The notes under the pieces are model-generated. The model was not told the DNA's origin, ran no database searches, and saw nothing but the letters and a program-made list of their open reading frames with translations. A stretch of 64,000 nt of DNA from Colias croceus (Eukaryota > Arthropoda > Insecta > Lepidoptera > Pieridae): positions 11,565,593 through 11,629,592 of the forward strand of contig NC_059537.1 of assembly GCF_905220415.1 (NCBI RefSeq), written 5' to 3'. This document shows, in pieces, positions 20,238 to 32,021 of the stretch (its first letter is position 1; each line of letters starts with the position of its first letter). A program made the translations under genes and the position numbers.

Positions 20238-21076
20238 TGAATTCATAAAAGTAGAGCTTTACCTGGATCCACATACCACCTACACAACTTAATTAATTTA
20301 AAAGTACTCCACCAGTTCATTAGATTGACGTTGCACCAGAAATACCTACTGGATAATAATGAAGTTATCCCCCGGCTGTCTGTTTAGGAAACAATTAGGC
20401 ATTATTATAGAGTATAGACCCTATCGCACCCTCAGCTAATGTGCGTGGGGGATCATGTTGTTATGTACCTATAGCTGTGCATTTCTGATATATTGTAATT
20501 GCAGAGAGATTACAATCCAAATTGTCGCCATTCAGGATAACAGAGGTTTTCGAGAGACATTTTGGTATTTGAATTTTATACAAACGTTATTTAGGTTTTT
20601 CGTGGTACCTTCATTGAGAATGTATGTCTCAAAAGAAAAAAAAATATGTGACTTCAGGCGATGAAAATATATAGGAAGTAAACCACATTATTTCTTTGGG
20701 TTGTTTTTTATTCCAGGTTTACCCAAGAGGAGACGGGACGAGAGGCTAACACATTTAAAATTCTCCGTATAACAGATGAATGTACACATTAGACTGCTAT
20801 TTTAAGGCCACTTTCAAATCCTTTTTAGAGAACATTTATTAAAAATGCACTCCAAAGAAAAACAGTCTGAAAACTTGCTCATCCTAAGCTTACATCCGGT
20901 GCCTGTGTTTGCTTTTATCTTCCAAGTCGGGATGTTTTCAATTATATTATATTTGCCAAGTTATATTGAGACGCCAACCTCTGTAGGTAATATTATATTT
21001 ACAGTCATTTTTAATTTTCATCAAAAAATTCAACGTCTATCACTAAATCTGATATCCTAGTCTGCTCAAAGTAAAT
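20238..21076. other. No supported feature
   Basis: AT-rich sequence with short chance frames only. Confidence 0.5.
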
Positions 21077-21080
21077 TTAA

Positions 21081-22028
21081 CCCTTAGCTGGTATCGCCTC
21101 TTTTGGCAACACTACCGGTATCGTGGGTCAAATTCTACCCATACCAAACAATCTGTTGTAGAACGTAGATTTTTTTATTATTTGTATAAAATATGGTTAG
21201 ATGAAATAAAAAAAATATTTTTTTACAAAATAACCTTATTTTATTTTAGAATATAAAAAAAATATCATGTTTTACACACATTTGCAAATAACCTTATTTT
21301 TTGGCACTTTTTGGTTAATGTGAACTTAAAACATAAAAAAAAATAGAAATGTTAGAAAAACTTTAACTAAAATATATTTATGGCACTTCTCATAGCTTTG
21401 TTATAACAAAAAAACAAATTGCTTCTGAAATCAGCATAAAATAAAAAAAATGACAACCAAAACCAAAATGACTTCTACCATCAACTATCATCCTCATCTT
21501 CTTCACTCTCATCTCTCGTATTTTCGTTCCTCGTATATTATCTATTATTGTCGTATCTCCTCTTCGTTTTCACTGTCGTCAGAACTTACTCCAAATACAC
21601 TGTCTTTTAAGCAACTAACAGATTAGGGATTGTCTCGATCGCTGATGATTTCGTCGTCAGAAAGTTGGTTTACATTTGGTATTCTTTCATTTTTCAATTC
21701 CAAATCATCACTTAAGTCGTTCATCAACTCCTCGATTTGTCTGTCGTTCAAAAAGCCTTCCAATGTAGTACAAATAAACAATAAAACCAAAAAAGTAAGT
21801 AATTACACTCAGTGAAAAAAGTTACTTATTTGGTGTCGCGTTGGTGTCGCAGAAAGCTACTTACCTCCGCTCCTAAGATAGTAACAGTTCTGCACATCCA
21901 CCCCCCGCTGCAGCTAGCGACGCACTGAGAATACTTAGAAACGCACAGTCGTTGCATAAATATTTAAAGAATTATAACCGAAAATGTTCGCTTCTGGGTC
22001 AAATTTGACCCACGATACCTGCTAAGGG
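21081..22028 (-). mobile_element. piggyBac-type element, non-autonomous remnant
   Basis: TTAA at 21077-21080 and 22029-22032 flanks inverted ends CCCTTAGC(T/A)GGTATCG. A subterminal GGTATCGTGGGTCAAATT recurs in inverted orientation near both ends. TTAA duplication and CCC ends are diagnostic of the piggyBac superfamily. At 948 bp it is too short for a full transposase (family size near 550-600 residues), but it keeps minus-strand pieces of an acidic N-terminal region, hence the strand call. Confidence 0.88.
21489..21770 (-). pseudogene. piggyBac transposase N-terminal remnant
   Basis: On the minus strand about 46 codons read LEGFLNDRQIEELMND..., continuing with SDDLELKNE and QLSDDEIIS, before a TAA. 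Further on, VFGVSSDDSENEEEIRQ and, in another frame, NTRDESEEDEDDS each end in stops. A short helical segment followed by Asp/Glu/Ser-rich tracts is how piggyBac-family transposases begin. At least one frameshift and several stops break the frame, and the DDD catalytic core is absent altogether. Identification depends on this resemblance together with the TTAA-flanked inverted repeats around it. Confidence 0.65.
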
Positions 22029-22650
22029 TTAAAGATAAAAAGACGAATTCATAGCATTCATTATAATAAAAGGAATGTGAAATTACTCTATTTCACATTT
22101 ATATAAAGAGAACAACAAATTGATCTCACAAAAAACAAATATTAGTTTTAATTTACTATAAGTTTATAAAGTTATCGATTTGTGCATCTAAATTATGTGA
22201 GCCCTGATTGAAGTTTTATTAGCTCAGGATATTAATTCCAAACTTTGATCAATTAACAATAGATAATGCACGAAGTTTGTAACATGTCGGATGTGAGGAA
22301 CATATTAATTCAACTAAATTTAGTTTATAATTGAAATCCAAATTATAGGTTCAATTATAAGTTGGCTAATAACTTGGAGACAATGGAAAATTTTGTGTGC
22401 GTATAATAACTAGATGATAGAAATTAATGTCTCAAATTATGCTATTATTATTATTATTATTTTATAATGAACTCATTGTTGGAAATTGTTAAGAAATTAT
22501 TGATATTTATGTTGTTGAGATTTATGTTTAAACCTTTGTATTTGCTTTTGGCGAATGGCCGATGGGCCAAGAAAGCTTTGGCGCCAAAGCAAGTTTATAT
22601 TCGACTCATCTGTATGACAAACATTTCGTTGTTTTGTATTTAGAGGTATA

Positions 22651-22722
22651 TACAGTAATCCAAAAGTAATAATGCGCATAGAAATCTTCGTCACTGTTCG
22701 GCAACTGTCATATTCTCGGAGA
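22651..22722 (-). repeat. One arm of a diverged inverted pair (partner 24567-24626)
   Basis: Its reverse complement shares ATGCGCATTATTA.TTTTGG, ATTACTGTA and CGAAGATTT with the plus-strand segment at 24567-24626. The pair brackets about 1.9 kb that includes the chimeric Helitron and the 812-bp TIR element. Confidence 0.65.
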
Positions 22723-23014
22723 GTCCGAAGATGATATCTATATAGAGCGGTTAAATGCATTTTCTTCATGCATAATTTAGTCAAATTATATGTTTTGTGC
22801 TAAAAGAGATTAATATGTATTTGTAGGTAAGTAACGATTTTGTTTCGATAATTCCTTGTAAGTAAATAGCGAGTATAACCCCACAATTGCGAATATATTA
22901 TCTTTGTTGGATTGATTTACTTGGAAAATTTTATAGTACTTTTAAAGTGTCTTACTGAAGCTGGTATAATGATGGAAGAAAAGAAGGTTAAATTAATACA
23001 AAATTTATATTGTA

Positions 23015-23230
23015 CTAGCTTTCCGCCTGCGGCTTCGCCCGCGTTTTCAAAGAAAAACCCGCATAGTTCCCGTTCCCGTGGGAATTCCGGGATAAAACCT
23101 AGCCTATGTTACTCGTGGATAATGTAACTTTCGAATGGTGAAAGAATTTTTAAAATCAGTCCAGTAGTTTATAAGCCTATTCATCACAAACAAACAAACA
23201 AAGTTTTCCTCTTTATAATATTAGTGTAGA
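23015..23230 (-). mobile_element. Chimeric non-autonomous Helitron
   Basis: CTAG and GA/T ends fit a minus-strand Helitron. The CTAG-proximal ~95 bp (CCGCCTGCGGCTTCGCCCGC, AAAACCCGCATAGTTCCCG) is family 2. The rest (AATGTAACTTTCGAATGGTG, TTTTCCTCTTTATAATATTAG) is unlike family 1 or 2 interiors. So two lineages are joined near 23113. Confidence 0.8.
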
Positions 23231-23325
23231 TAAAGTATGGTTTTCAAACACAGGTTTATATTTAAACCATATATGTAAATCTTATCATTAAAATCTCAGT
23301 TCAAAAGTATTTACAGTATAGATAA

Positions 23326-24137
23326 ACCAGAATCTGATGGCAATTAGGGAAATCAAAATTTTGAGTGTGCAACCCTAGGGAAAATGGACTGAACGATCTT
23401 GATACTGCTTATTTTTTATTTTGTTCTCAATATCATTAGTCACATTACATAAGTGGACAATACTGTACTTAATAATGAGATATCCACTTAATATTATATA
23501 GGTACATATTTGCATGTATAATATACATATTATTTTTATAAAGGTAATACATATTATTATTTTCACATACCTATACATATTTGTATATTCATTATCATTA
23601 TGCCATGTGAGAATATGGATGTAATGATAATGCAGATCAATACTAGATTGCTTATAATTTATTATAAAATAAAATAAAACTGTTTAGGTATTTTCGTAAG
23701 TATTAAGAGATATACACATTATAAAATTGACTTGGACTTGACGAATAGCCGTATTGGAAACTCCTGTAATAAGTTTTCATAAAATGATATTGTAAACAAC
23801 AAACAATATTATAGTTACCTACGTATAATATTTTTAATTAAAAGTATTAAAACGGGTAAGTCCAATTGACCAATAAAATATTCAAAATTGAAAATTGTGA
23901 TGTGTTTGACCCTTCTTCATCGAATGTTTTTCTATAAACATTATAAACAACACCTCTTGCGTGTGATCACAGCGGCTTTTTCGACACTTTCGAAGATTTT
24001 TTAGACAAAATCCTAAAAATTATTCCATAATTGCAAAGAAGACAAATAATTTGACAACCAATTTGATAGTTGTCAAATAAAGTTGCCATATGAAAATCTA
24101 TTATTTCTTAAATATAAATATGCCATCAGATTCTGGT
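23326..24137. mobile_element. 812-bp terminal-inverted-repeat element
   Basis: Perfect 17-bp inverted ends ACCAGAATCTGATGGCA / TGCCATCAGATTCTGGT. No TTAA or other clear target duplication. The interior is AT-rich, without a transposase frame, and holds the perfect stem ATTTGACAAC/GTTGTCAAAT near the right end. Probably a non-autonomous DNA transposon of unknown superfamily. Confidence 0.75.
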
Positions 24138-24228
24138 AGACCTATACTCATCATTCTTCAACATTATGACAGTTACAAAAAAAATAAAAACAATCAAAAT
24201 CAGGGATTATCTTTATTTCTGACATTTT

Positions 24229-24304
24229 AGATACATCGGAACTCTTCTTCATTTTCACTTTCCCTACTGCCATCACCTGTGTAAATCATTTCATCGATTA
24301 ATTC
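24229..24304 (-). pseudogene. Short acidic coding-like fragment
   Basis: The minus strand reads ELIDEMIYTGDGSRESENEE then EFRCI before a stop. The acidic style resembles the piggyBac N-terminal remnant 2.7 kb away, but no inverted repeat or TTAA pair was found around it. Origin unknown. Confidence 0.3.
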
Positions 24305-24566
24305 AATTCACCTTTAAAAACAAAACCAAGAAGGGTACGTAATAGCAGCTCTATATAATTCTACACAGAGAGAACACGTGCAGTCACCACCAATATTTAA
24401 AGACAACTGACGGATTTTTGAGTTTTTTGACTGACAGGCTACCGTCACCTACTGCCCGATTTGTTTTTTATTGTGTATGACCATGAATTGACTTCTATTT
24501 CTTTTGAACAAGGTGTAAAATGCAAGTTCGTTGTTTAGGGCTCTTACGATTCAATGATTCGAGTGT

Positions 24567-24626
24567 CCTCGGAAATACGACAATTAGCGAAGATTTGCAT
24601 GCGCATTATTAATTTTGGATTACTGT
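24567..24626 (+). repeat. Partner arm of the inverted pair with 22651-22722
   Basis: It shares CGAAGATTT and ATGCGCATTATTA.TTTTGG with ATTACTGTA. No further match was seen beyond about 60 bp. Confidence 0.65.
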
Positions 24627-25048
24627 AAGTGCGTATATAAGTTTGTGATATCATAATATTGTTATAAACGTATTTTGTTTTTACAATCAATCAAGTACGT
24701 CACTACCTATTTATCATTTCTTGTTTATGATTTTAATTTTTAACATAGAAAATTTAGAAAATTCAATTTGGAATAAACATTTGTTTTGTTACCGTATATG
24801 TAACCTATATTATATGCGAGAAGAATAAGAATATATGGTTCATAAAGCATATAACCTCTAGATTGATATAAGTGATGCTTGTCGCCGAGTGTAGCAACAC
24901 TGCAATACGGTACCTCAACCTTGTGGTTTTTATTAGGCATTCACGTTAATATCAGGAGTTTTGACATAGTGGGATTGTTAATATTGGACATGTAGGTTTA
25001 GATATTTGAATTGACTCGTAATCTGACCATGATTTCCTTCTCCACACA

Positions 25049-25311
25049 GATTTTCTGCCGGCACGACGCGACAAGTCTCAATCGAAGCTAGATTGTATAA
25101 TTTTCATTTTATGAAATTAGAATTGCAGGAGATCCATTTCTGTAATATTCCCATAGAAAAGAAGACCAACAAGATCGTAGAAGAATCAGACGAAGCTTGT
25201 TTTAATGCAACTAGACTGACCTGTCCTGACATCCAATTCCTGCTGCCGGAAAATTTGATAAACTCCAAAATCATATTATATAATCTCGAATATTATTATT
25301 ACATTTTATGA
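25049..25311 (+). other. Possible exon, product unknown
   Basis: A pyrimidine tract ending in CAG (TTTCCTTCTCCACACAG) is followed by an open frame of about 87 codons to TGA near 25311. It includes IHFCNIPIEKKTN and EACFNATRLTCPDIQF. Composition is not low-complexity. There is no ATG near its start, so only an internal or terminal exon would make sense. No family recognised; could be chance. Confidence 0.25.
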
Positions 25312-25358
25312 GTTTCAAATACAGTTGCGTCACTGAAATCATATCCACCGTAACAAGT

Positions 25359-25667
25359 TTACGCGAAACATCGTTCCTCCATTCGCTCCGGTACCACGTT
25401 ACCGAGTTTTTCGGGAAATCTGTTTGCGTAGAACATGTCCTTACTACAGCACACACTAACATTACATCCGCATGGTAATTTACCCCTTGTATGCAAAACT
25501 TTAAGGTGTATATTAGCATGCACTGTACTGCTTTCGTTAAATGTAAGTTTAAGTATGTCGTCGACTTTTATGGGTTTAGTTGGTACATCAAATAGCACTA
25601 CGTTTGTGTAACCTATTTTACTCTTAGTTTCAAGAATGTTGACAGTAAATGAAGGGATCAAGTACAA
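25359..25667 (-). other. Unassigned open frame, possible terminal exon or pseudogene
   Basis: A minus-strand frame, open from about 25690 and ending at TAA, reads as ordinary protein: VPTKPIKVDDILKLTF, then HTRGKLPCGCNVSVCC, then DMFYANRFPEKLG. It has an isolated cluster of cysteines (C-G-C-x4-CC). There is no in-frame ATG at the head, no poly(A) signal directly after it, and no recognised domain. The local sequence is less AT-rich than its surroundings. It overlaps no repeat I can name. Confidence 0.3.
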
Positions 25668-27312
25668 AAATTGATAAATTTTATGATTACGTATGATTCA
25701 GTCATTTAAATACATTAAAATATTTCAGAGCATTCTATTTACTTTAATTTTTAACTATTACCGTACCTAACATAAACATTATTTACGTAATCATCGTATC
25801 AATTAAACCATATTTAAACTTTCACATCCTTTCTCATTTATTAAGAATTCACAATGCAACTTTAAAAACATTAAAATCCTTAAAATTCGTCCCTACCGAA
25901 TTCCATTGTAAAATTTAAACCACAAACAAAAACGGAACCAGAAAATTGCTTTTGAAAATTAATACAATTGGGAATGTACTTACGAAATAAAACGCGGAAA
26001 ACTTCATATCACAGTGATGTGATTACGCATAACTCGATTCCGATAAATCCAGCCTATTTGTTTCTGAATTTGTGGTCCTTATTCGTGTGGAATAAGGTCG
26101 GTTTCGTGTTGGCAAAAATTGTTATTAGCTGTGCGTTGCACGCTGCGCCGGCATGTGAGGAATCCAATTATTTGGACACAATCAACAAGGGATCATCGAA
26201 GAGATGATATTCAGAATAGTGTGGATAGCCAGCCTATCTGTATCAGCCAATGGGAAGTGCGGAATCACGTTTTGATAATTGAGCGTCGGGTGCTAATTGC
26301 GAGCTTTGGATTTTGGTATGCATACATTTTCGTTCCTGAAGTAATTTTTACCTTCAATTCAAAAGTCTGAATCGGAGGTAAAATTTTACGAATGCACTTT
26401 TTAGAGGATAGGATAGTCTACGTCAGTTCATTTTTCCCAGTAAGTACCTATTGGTAGATCAATATGAAGTTGGCAACACAGTTTAAAATTTTATTTTGCT
26501 TATGTTAATTCCATTTAACTTGCACTAGCACCTAGGTCCATTAATAAATGGATTGAAATAAAATCAACAGATAAGAGTTTTGTCATAATCCTAACTTTGA
26601 ACTCTACTAAAAGCTCCAAGAAATTGCAACTAAAAGTTTTTAAATAGGATCCAAAAAGATTTTCTAGGTACCGTCAGGAGCAAACAAAATTTGTCATCCA
26701 TTAAGTAACCGTGACATGAAAACCCGCGACTTTGCCAACAGTACGCCAATTTACAATGGGAATGACTTGTTTTTTTTCCACCGTCACCGTGTTTAGATAC
26801 TTTGAAAAAACTCCCGCTTACAATACTGTACAAACTTCTGTATTGTGGCACAAGAAAGAGTGGAGAGCGTTTTTTTTTAAGGCTACGGGAATGTTACCTT
26901 TTTTGATTGCTTTCGATTTCGGACTAACATTATTTTGCCAATACAATCCCCATAATAATACACATAAAAATATTTTCTCGTTTCCGCATGTTATTTCTCT
27001 TTTATGTACCTACTACCTTAGATCCGTCAGAGAACTTACCTGCTTTTTGCTCATCAGTTCTGTTTTATATAACATACTTTGTCTCATCTTCACTAAGCTT
27101 CAAGTAATGGTAAAACGCGCAATATATTTCCCCATATTTTTATCACATCTTGGACGTATCCCGTAAGTTTGCACAAAAGACGGCATCCACAACCGCGTCT
27201 GGGTACTTCGTAAGACCAATATTTTCTTCGTAAAGAGGGGCTTGTGGACGATAAATTCTATCCCATTGATGGTTAGCAGAACATTAGTTCCTCTTTTGTA
27301 ATTCCGGGCCAT
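25668..27312. other. AT-rich DNA with scattered exon-like signals
   Basis: On the minus strand AG|GTAAGT, a consensus splice donor, occurs at 27040/27039. Frames upstream of it (27100-27312; another reading contains RRGCGCRLLCKLTGYV) contain stops before the donor, so no continuous exon can be built. Confidence 0.35.
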
Positions 27313-29706
27313 TCGTTTGAAAAAGTAGCTTATAGTACTTTATTATACCCTGTAGGAGGCATCCTTGTGATCTATACGCGTACTTTATATTCGAATTTGC
27401 TTCGGCTAAACGAATACATTGTGATATGAATGTATTTAAATATTATTAATATATTCCTCTGCAACACAAAATATAGGCAATATTAAAAGTGTTATCTTAG
27501 TTATTTTTTTAATAAAATTGCGTGAACGACGGGTCATTGTTCCGCTTTACATTACAAAAAAACTATGTATTTGGTTTTCTTGCAGTAGTTAGTTAACCTA
27601 AAAATTTAGCTTAACTACTGTTAACAATCCACAATGTGTATTAAAAACGTAACTTGAATATTACTCTCGATCAATCACACCATTAAAGGTGTCTCTATCA
27701 ACATTCAAAGTAGTCTTCAAGACCACAACTTGTATCATTATTCCTTCCTTCAATATTTGAACACCGCATAATGGCTAATCAAACAAATACAGAATTCATA
27801 AACACAAGCTTAATTACTCAAGCCAGAACATAATTACCAAGCTCGCGTGGCCGGCGTGAATCAATCAAACCACGATTAATAGTTAATGCTCAATGCAATG
27901 TGTCTTCGTATGCTAATGACTTATATTACCAGGCTATATTTGATAGAGTTTTGTGTGAATTGATTGCGGGGTAACGGAAATTATACCTGCGTTGATGTAA
28001 GCGGTCCTTCGAGCCGGATCTCAGGAATTTAATAGTGATATTTTAGATTTAATTCAGAGATTATAGTGTCTGATTGAATTTAGAAGGTACTCGTTTATGA
28101 TAATGTACATTTAACAATATTCTCGTTTAAAGAAAGAACTTAACAATAAATTTGTATAGTCATTAAAACTAAAGTTAATAGCTTTGCTGGCTAGTACAGC
28201 CACTTCACATTACAAGAATACAGTCTCAATATCATTTGCATAAGAATTAAATTAGCATATCAAACTTTTTGCTCAGGTGTAATCTGGAAGCGTAGCTCGT
28301 AAGTACACTTGTTGAACAAGATCAAAGAGATGTTGCCGTGTTGCGTTTTTAATTGCCGCACTTCAGACGAAAGGGTTAAAAGTGCGTCTATGGATAACTG
28401 AACGACGTATCTCGAAATTGTGTGATTCTAATTTCGATCTTAATGCTTAATCGTAAGGTTGCAAATCGAACGTGTATCGATTAAAGATAAGGTATGGTGG
28501 TTATTATAGTTTATAGGTGTTAAATATAATTTGCTTCGCATTGTTTGTACTAATAGATAGGATATAGTTAAGTGGTGAGTGATATGCGACAAGTATTCGC
28601 TAATTAAGCGAGTAACGAAATATGTAGACTATGTATCAATCGTGCATTGGATCACAGAGGTAGAGCAAATAAAAATTGTTATTTTGCACGTGTCTGTTGC
28701 ATTAAATATCAAGGAGTAAAATCGTGAACATGTCTGGTTGAACATATAGAATAAATTTTGAATAACTTAAATAAATAAACCAATTGCAAATACTTTGCAA
28801 TTACCTGTTTGAGAATTATTTTATTAACTCTGGGTTCTGAGCGAAGAAATGTTGTAGAAACTTTACTTAGTAGTCCATGTTTAAACAATAAAATAAATTA
28901 TAAGGGAAATCGTTGAAATATGGCCTAGTGGGTTGACCAAAGTTCTATAGATGTAACTTACGTTGACAAGTTAAAATTACTACAAGAAATTATCATGATA
29001 TATTTCATCTTGTTAAAGTTAAATCATACCGCAACACATTTCAGTACAAAATTCTAAAATCAACATATTTCTATACTGAATATAAACTGAAACCCATATA
29101 AGAAAATAAACAGGAGAGTCAAAAAACCGTTTAGTGAACATCAAACATTATTAAAGTGATGGTATTTACAAGGGCCCCTTTTCATTCACCTAATCTCGAA
29201 AACATTAGAAAAAATAAAGAAAATCACGAGATCAAAGGCCTGTCACCTACAGGGCTATTTGAATTTTTCGTGAACGTAGCAATGAAAAACAAAGTAGCAT
29301 ACGTCTTATAAATTATAGCGCTTATTGAAACGCAATAAGATTCAGATTCGAACATGATAATATAGAAATATATGCTTGCGGTAGATGCTTTTAAAGTTTA
29401 CACGTAGCGAAAATTGAATTGTTTTCGCAATTTTCGGGAACCGCGTGTAAAAGCGTTGCGGTTATGAGCTGTCGTGGAAAGGTGCTACATGACTTTGAAA
29501 TTTGAATAGATTTAATTTTTCGTCATAAATCACGTGGTCGCTGTTCGTGTATTACACAAACCGCATGAATCTAAAGCCTTTGTATATATTAATATTAAAT
29601 TTGTCGCATACATTGTTGGTAGAGCGGTGGATTCAATGTGAATTTAACGTCAACGTCAAAATGTTCTACCACACATTTAAAGATCTAACTTAGTTTAGAT
29701 AGTGAA
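27313..29706. other. AT-rich DNA with no supported gene
   Basis: No repeat with recognised ends and no long frame. One bulged stem-loop lies at 29397-29451. Confidence 0.5.
29397..29451. repeat. Bulged stem-loop
   Basis: TTTACACG/CGTGTAAA (8 bp) and the inner CGAAAATTG/CAATTTTCG (9 bp) form a two-part stem with an 11-nt loop. Confidence 0.6.
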
Positions 29707-29907
29707 GTCCCATGTCCCCTAATGGGGTAAGGGGCAGATGCATTATACATCTGTTTCACTGATCGATTTTCTTTAGGGACAAGTAGGTGATCAGCCTTCT
29801 GTATCCCACCAGACCAAGACATTTTTTTTTCTTCGTCTCCACCGGGAATCGAACCCAGGACCCCTCGGTGTTACGCTCACGCGTCAACCACTGTACCAAG
29901 GAGGCGG
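29707..29907 (-). mobile_element. tRNA-derived SINE
   Basis: It is the reverse complement of the SINE at 12419-12625, with the head at 29907 (CCGCCTCCTTGGTACAGTGG) and B box GGGTTCGATTCCC. The tRNA-like and body parts are both retained. Confidence 0.88.
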
Positions 29908-31279
29908 TCAGTTGGAAAGCGGTCTCTAGTTTCGATAGCAGTCTTGATAATAATATGATGATAGATCTCTAGGTAGATAGTTTCAAAGTGCATAAAATCA
30001 GTTCTTTTTCAACCTCTTTTCTAAAAAAGAGTGGATAAGCGTAGTAGTGATATATTTTTATTTCGCGACGTCTCGTAATCATAATGGAGACATAATTTTA
30101 CGAATACTTACCCTACAATAAAACTGAGAAGCGAGTAGCTTACGAAAATGTCATACCGAAGATGTAAATTTAGGTTGCCTCCAGCAAATATTATTATACA
30201 AAAACTACAGTATTTGGCCGTGGTTTACAATCGATTTCTCTTTTACTTCTAATAACAATATCAAAACAACCGCTCCACGGTGAGTGGTTAGATATTGCTC
30301 ATCGCAATTTTCATAAAGTAAATGTAATAAGTTTTCTTTGTGCTTGGAAATTTCAAAGGCTTTAAGTTGATCATGGTGAAACTACTTAATATTCCTTTAT
30401 AGGTAATGTAGACTAGGTTATTCTGTATTCGCTTTGTTCATTGAATTGCTTCTACGATAGCAAAGTGCACCTGAACAACTCTATAAGAAAGATGAATATA
30501 TTAACCTACTACTCCATATTATAAAATCCCAGTTTAACTATAGTATTAAACTTTGCTATAATACAAAACGTATGAACGCTGATAATCAGGCCAGTGATGG
30601 ACTGCTCAATTTTTAATATCGAACTGATGGTTTATTCAATATAGGCAAAAATATAGAGGATACAAATAATTCATACCTTACAAATTACAAACGTGATTCC
30701 ACTTATGACTTGTTCCCTAGAATTAATATAATTCGGGTTTAATTAGCGTATTTGATCAAGTTCTCATCAGCACATGAAAAACTCAATACCGCACTATTGA
30801 ATACTTGTCTCATTATTATCAATAAAACTAATCTTTAGAAATAAATTGCAAGTATACACATTAACAGAACCCATAACACGTCAATACAGCTAAGAATTCG
30901 GGTAATAAATATAAGCTAGGTATCTTGATCTAAGCCATACGCTAAGACCCTTAGCAGTTAGATGTAGCTTGCGGTGGGCTTGGCGAGGCGCCAGTATCTA
31001 TTGAGACTCAGGTAATGCCTTACAAAGATTAAGTAAATAGCACTATATAGATAGTAGTATTTGTGGTAGTATTACAATATTATCTGTGAGTAAAAAATAC
31101 GATACTTACCTACGTGTTGTAACTATATTATTATTTCCGTAAACTGTAGACAAAAAAGTATGATGCCATACAAACCAGGAACATAGTAAAGAGAAATTAC
31201 TCTTCCTATATCCAACATTATTTTTTGTTATTCAAGTTAGAAACTTAATACCTATTTGTTGACGAACTGATAAGTTTTT
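29908..31279. other. AT-rich DNA, nothing recognised
   Basis: No coding frame or repeat end could be defined. Confidence 0.5.
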
Positions 31280-31865
31280 AACCGACTTCAAAAAAAGGAG
31301 GAGGTTATCAATCCGGCCGGTATTTTTTTTATGTATGTAGGTACACCGATTACTCCGAGGTTTCTGAACCGATTTACGTTTCTTTTGTTCGATGCGGGAT
31401 GGTGTCGAATTGGTCCCATAAAAATTTTATTCGGATAGGCCCAGTAGTTTTTATTTTATGAGCATTTTGCGAATGTAGCAAGTAACTTTGATTCACTTCC
31501 CGGTAACCGATTGAGCTGAAATTTTGTATACGTACTATGTAAATTGGATAGCGATGATACATTATCATGACATAGAGCTGATTTGATGATGGAATCGGAA
31601 GGTGGCAATAGGAACTCAGTAATATATTGACTCATTGACTTTATCGAGTTTGGGCTCGTTTGATTCGTGTTAAAAAATACCTACACTAAAAAGTGTTAAA
31701 TAAAAATAAGTGCGTTAAAAACAACCGACTTACACTAAGCACTTAGTATTAAGCCCGTGCACCGACATCAAACCTTTTTAGTAAATAGCACATCTAAATA
31801 ATATGTAGTAATTAATAATATAAAATCTTTTTTTATTTTTTACTTTTCCGTTTTTGAAGTCGGTT
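31280..31865. mobile_element. TIR element with AACCGACTTC ends
   Basis: The left end AACCGACTTCAAAAA mirrors the right end TTTTTGAAGTCGGTT. The left subterminal region GGAGGAGGTTATCAATCCGG is a widespread lepidopteran repeat end, and a fragment of it recurs at 13095-13146. 586 bp, no transposase. The superfamily is uncertain. Confidence 0.75.
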
Positions 31866-32021
31866 GTTTATTTTTATGTTTGGTACTTCGATGTCGCTTT
31901 TCTTTCACATATTATTTTCTAATAACTTGGTTGCTTATTATCTAATTTCTCCCCTAAAAGCTATCCTCATAAAAATTTATAAAAAAGAATGCTCATATTT
32001 TGGCCTTCAAATACACCTTAT

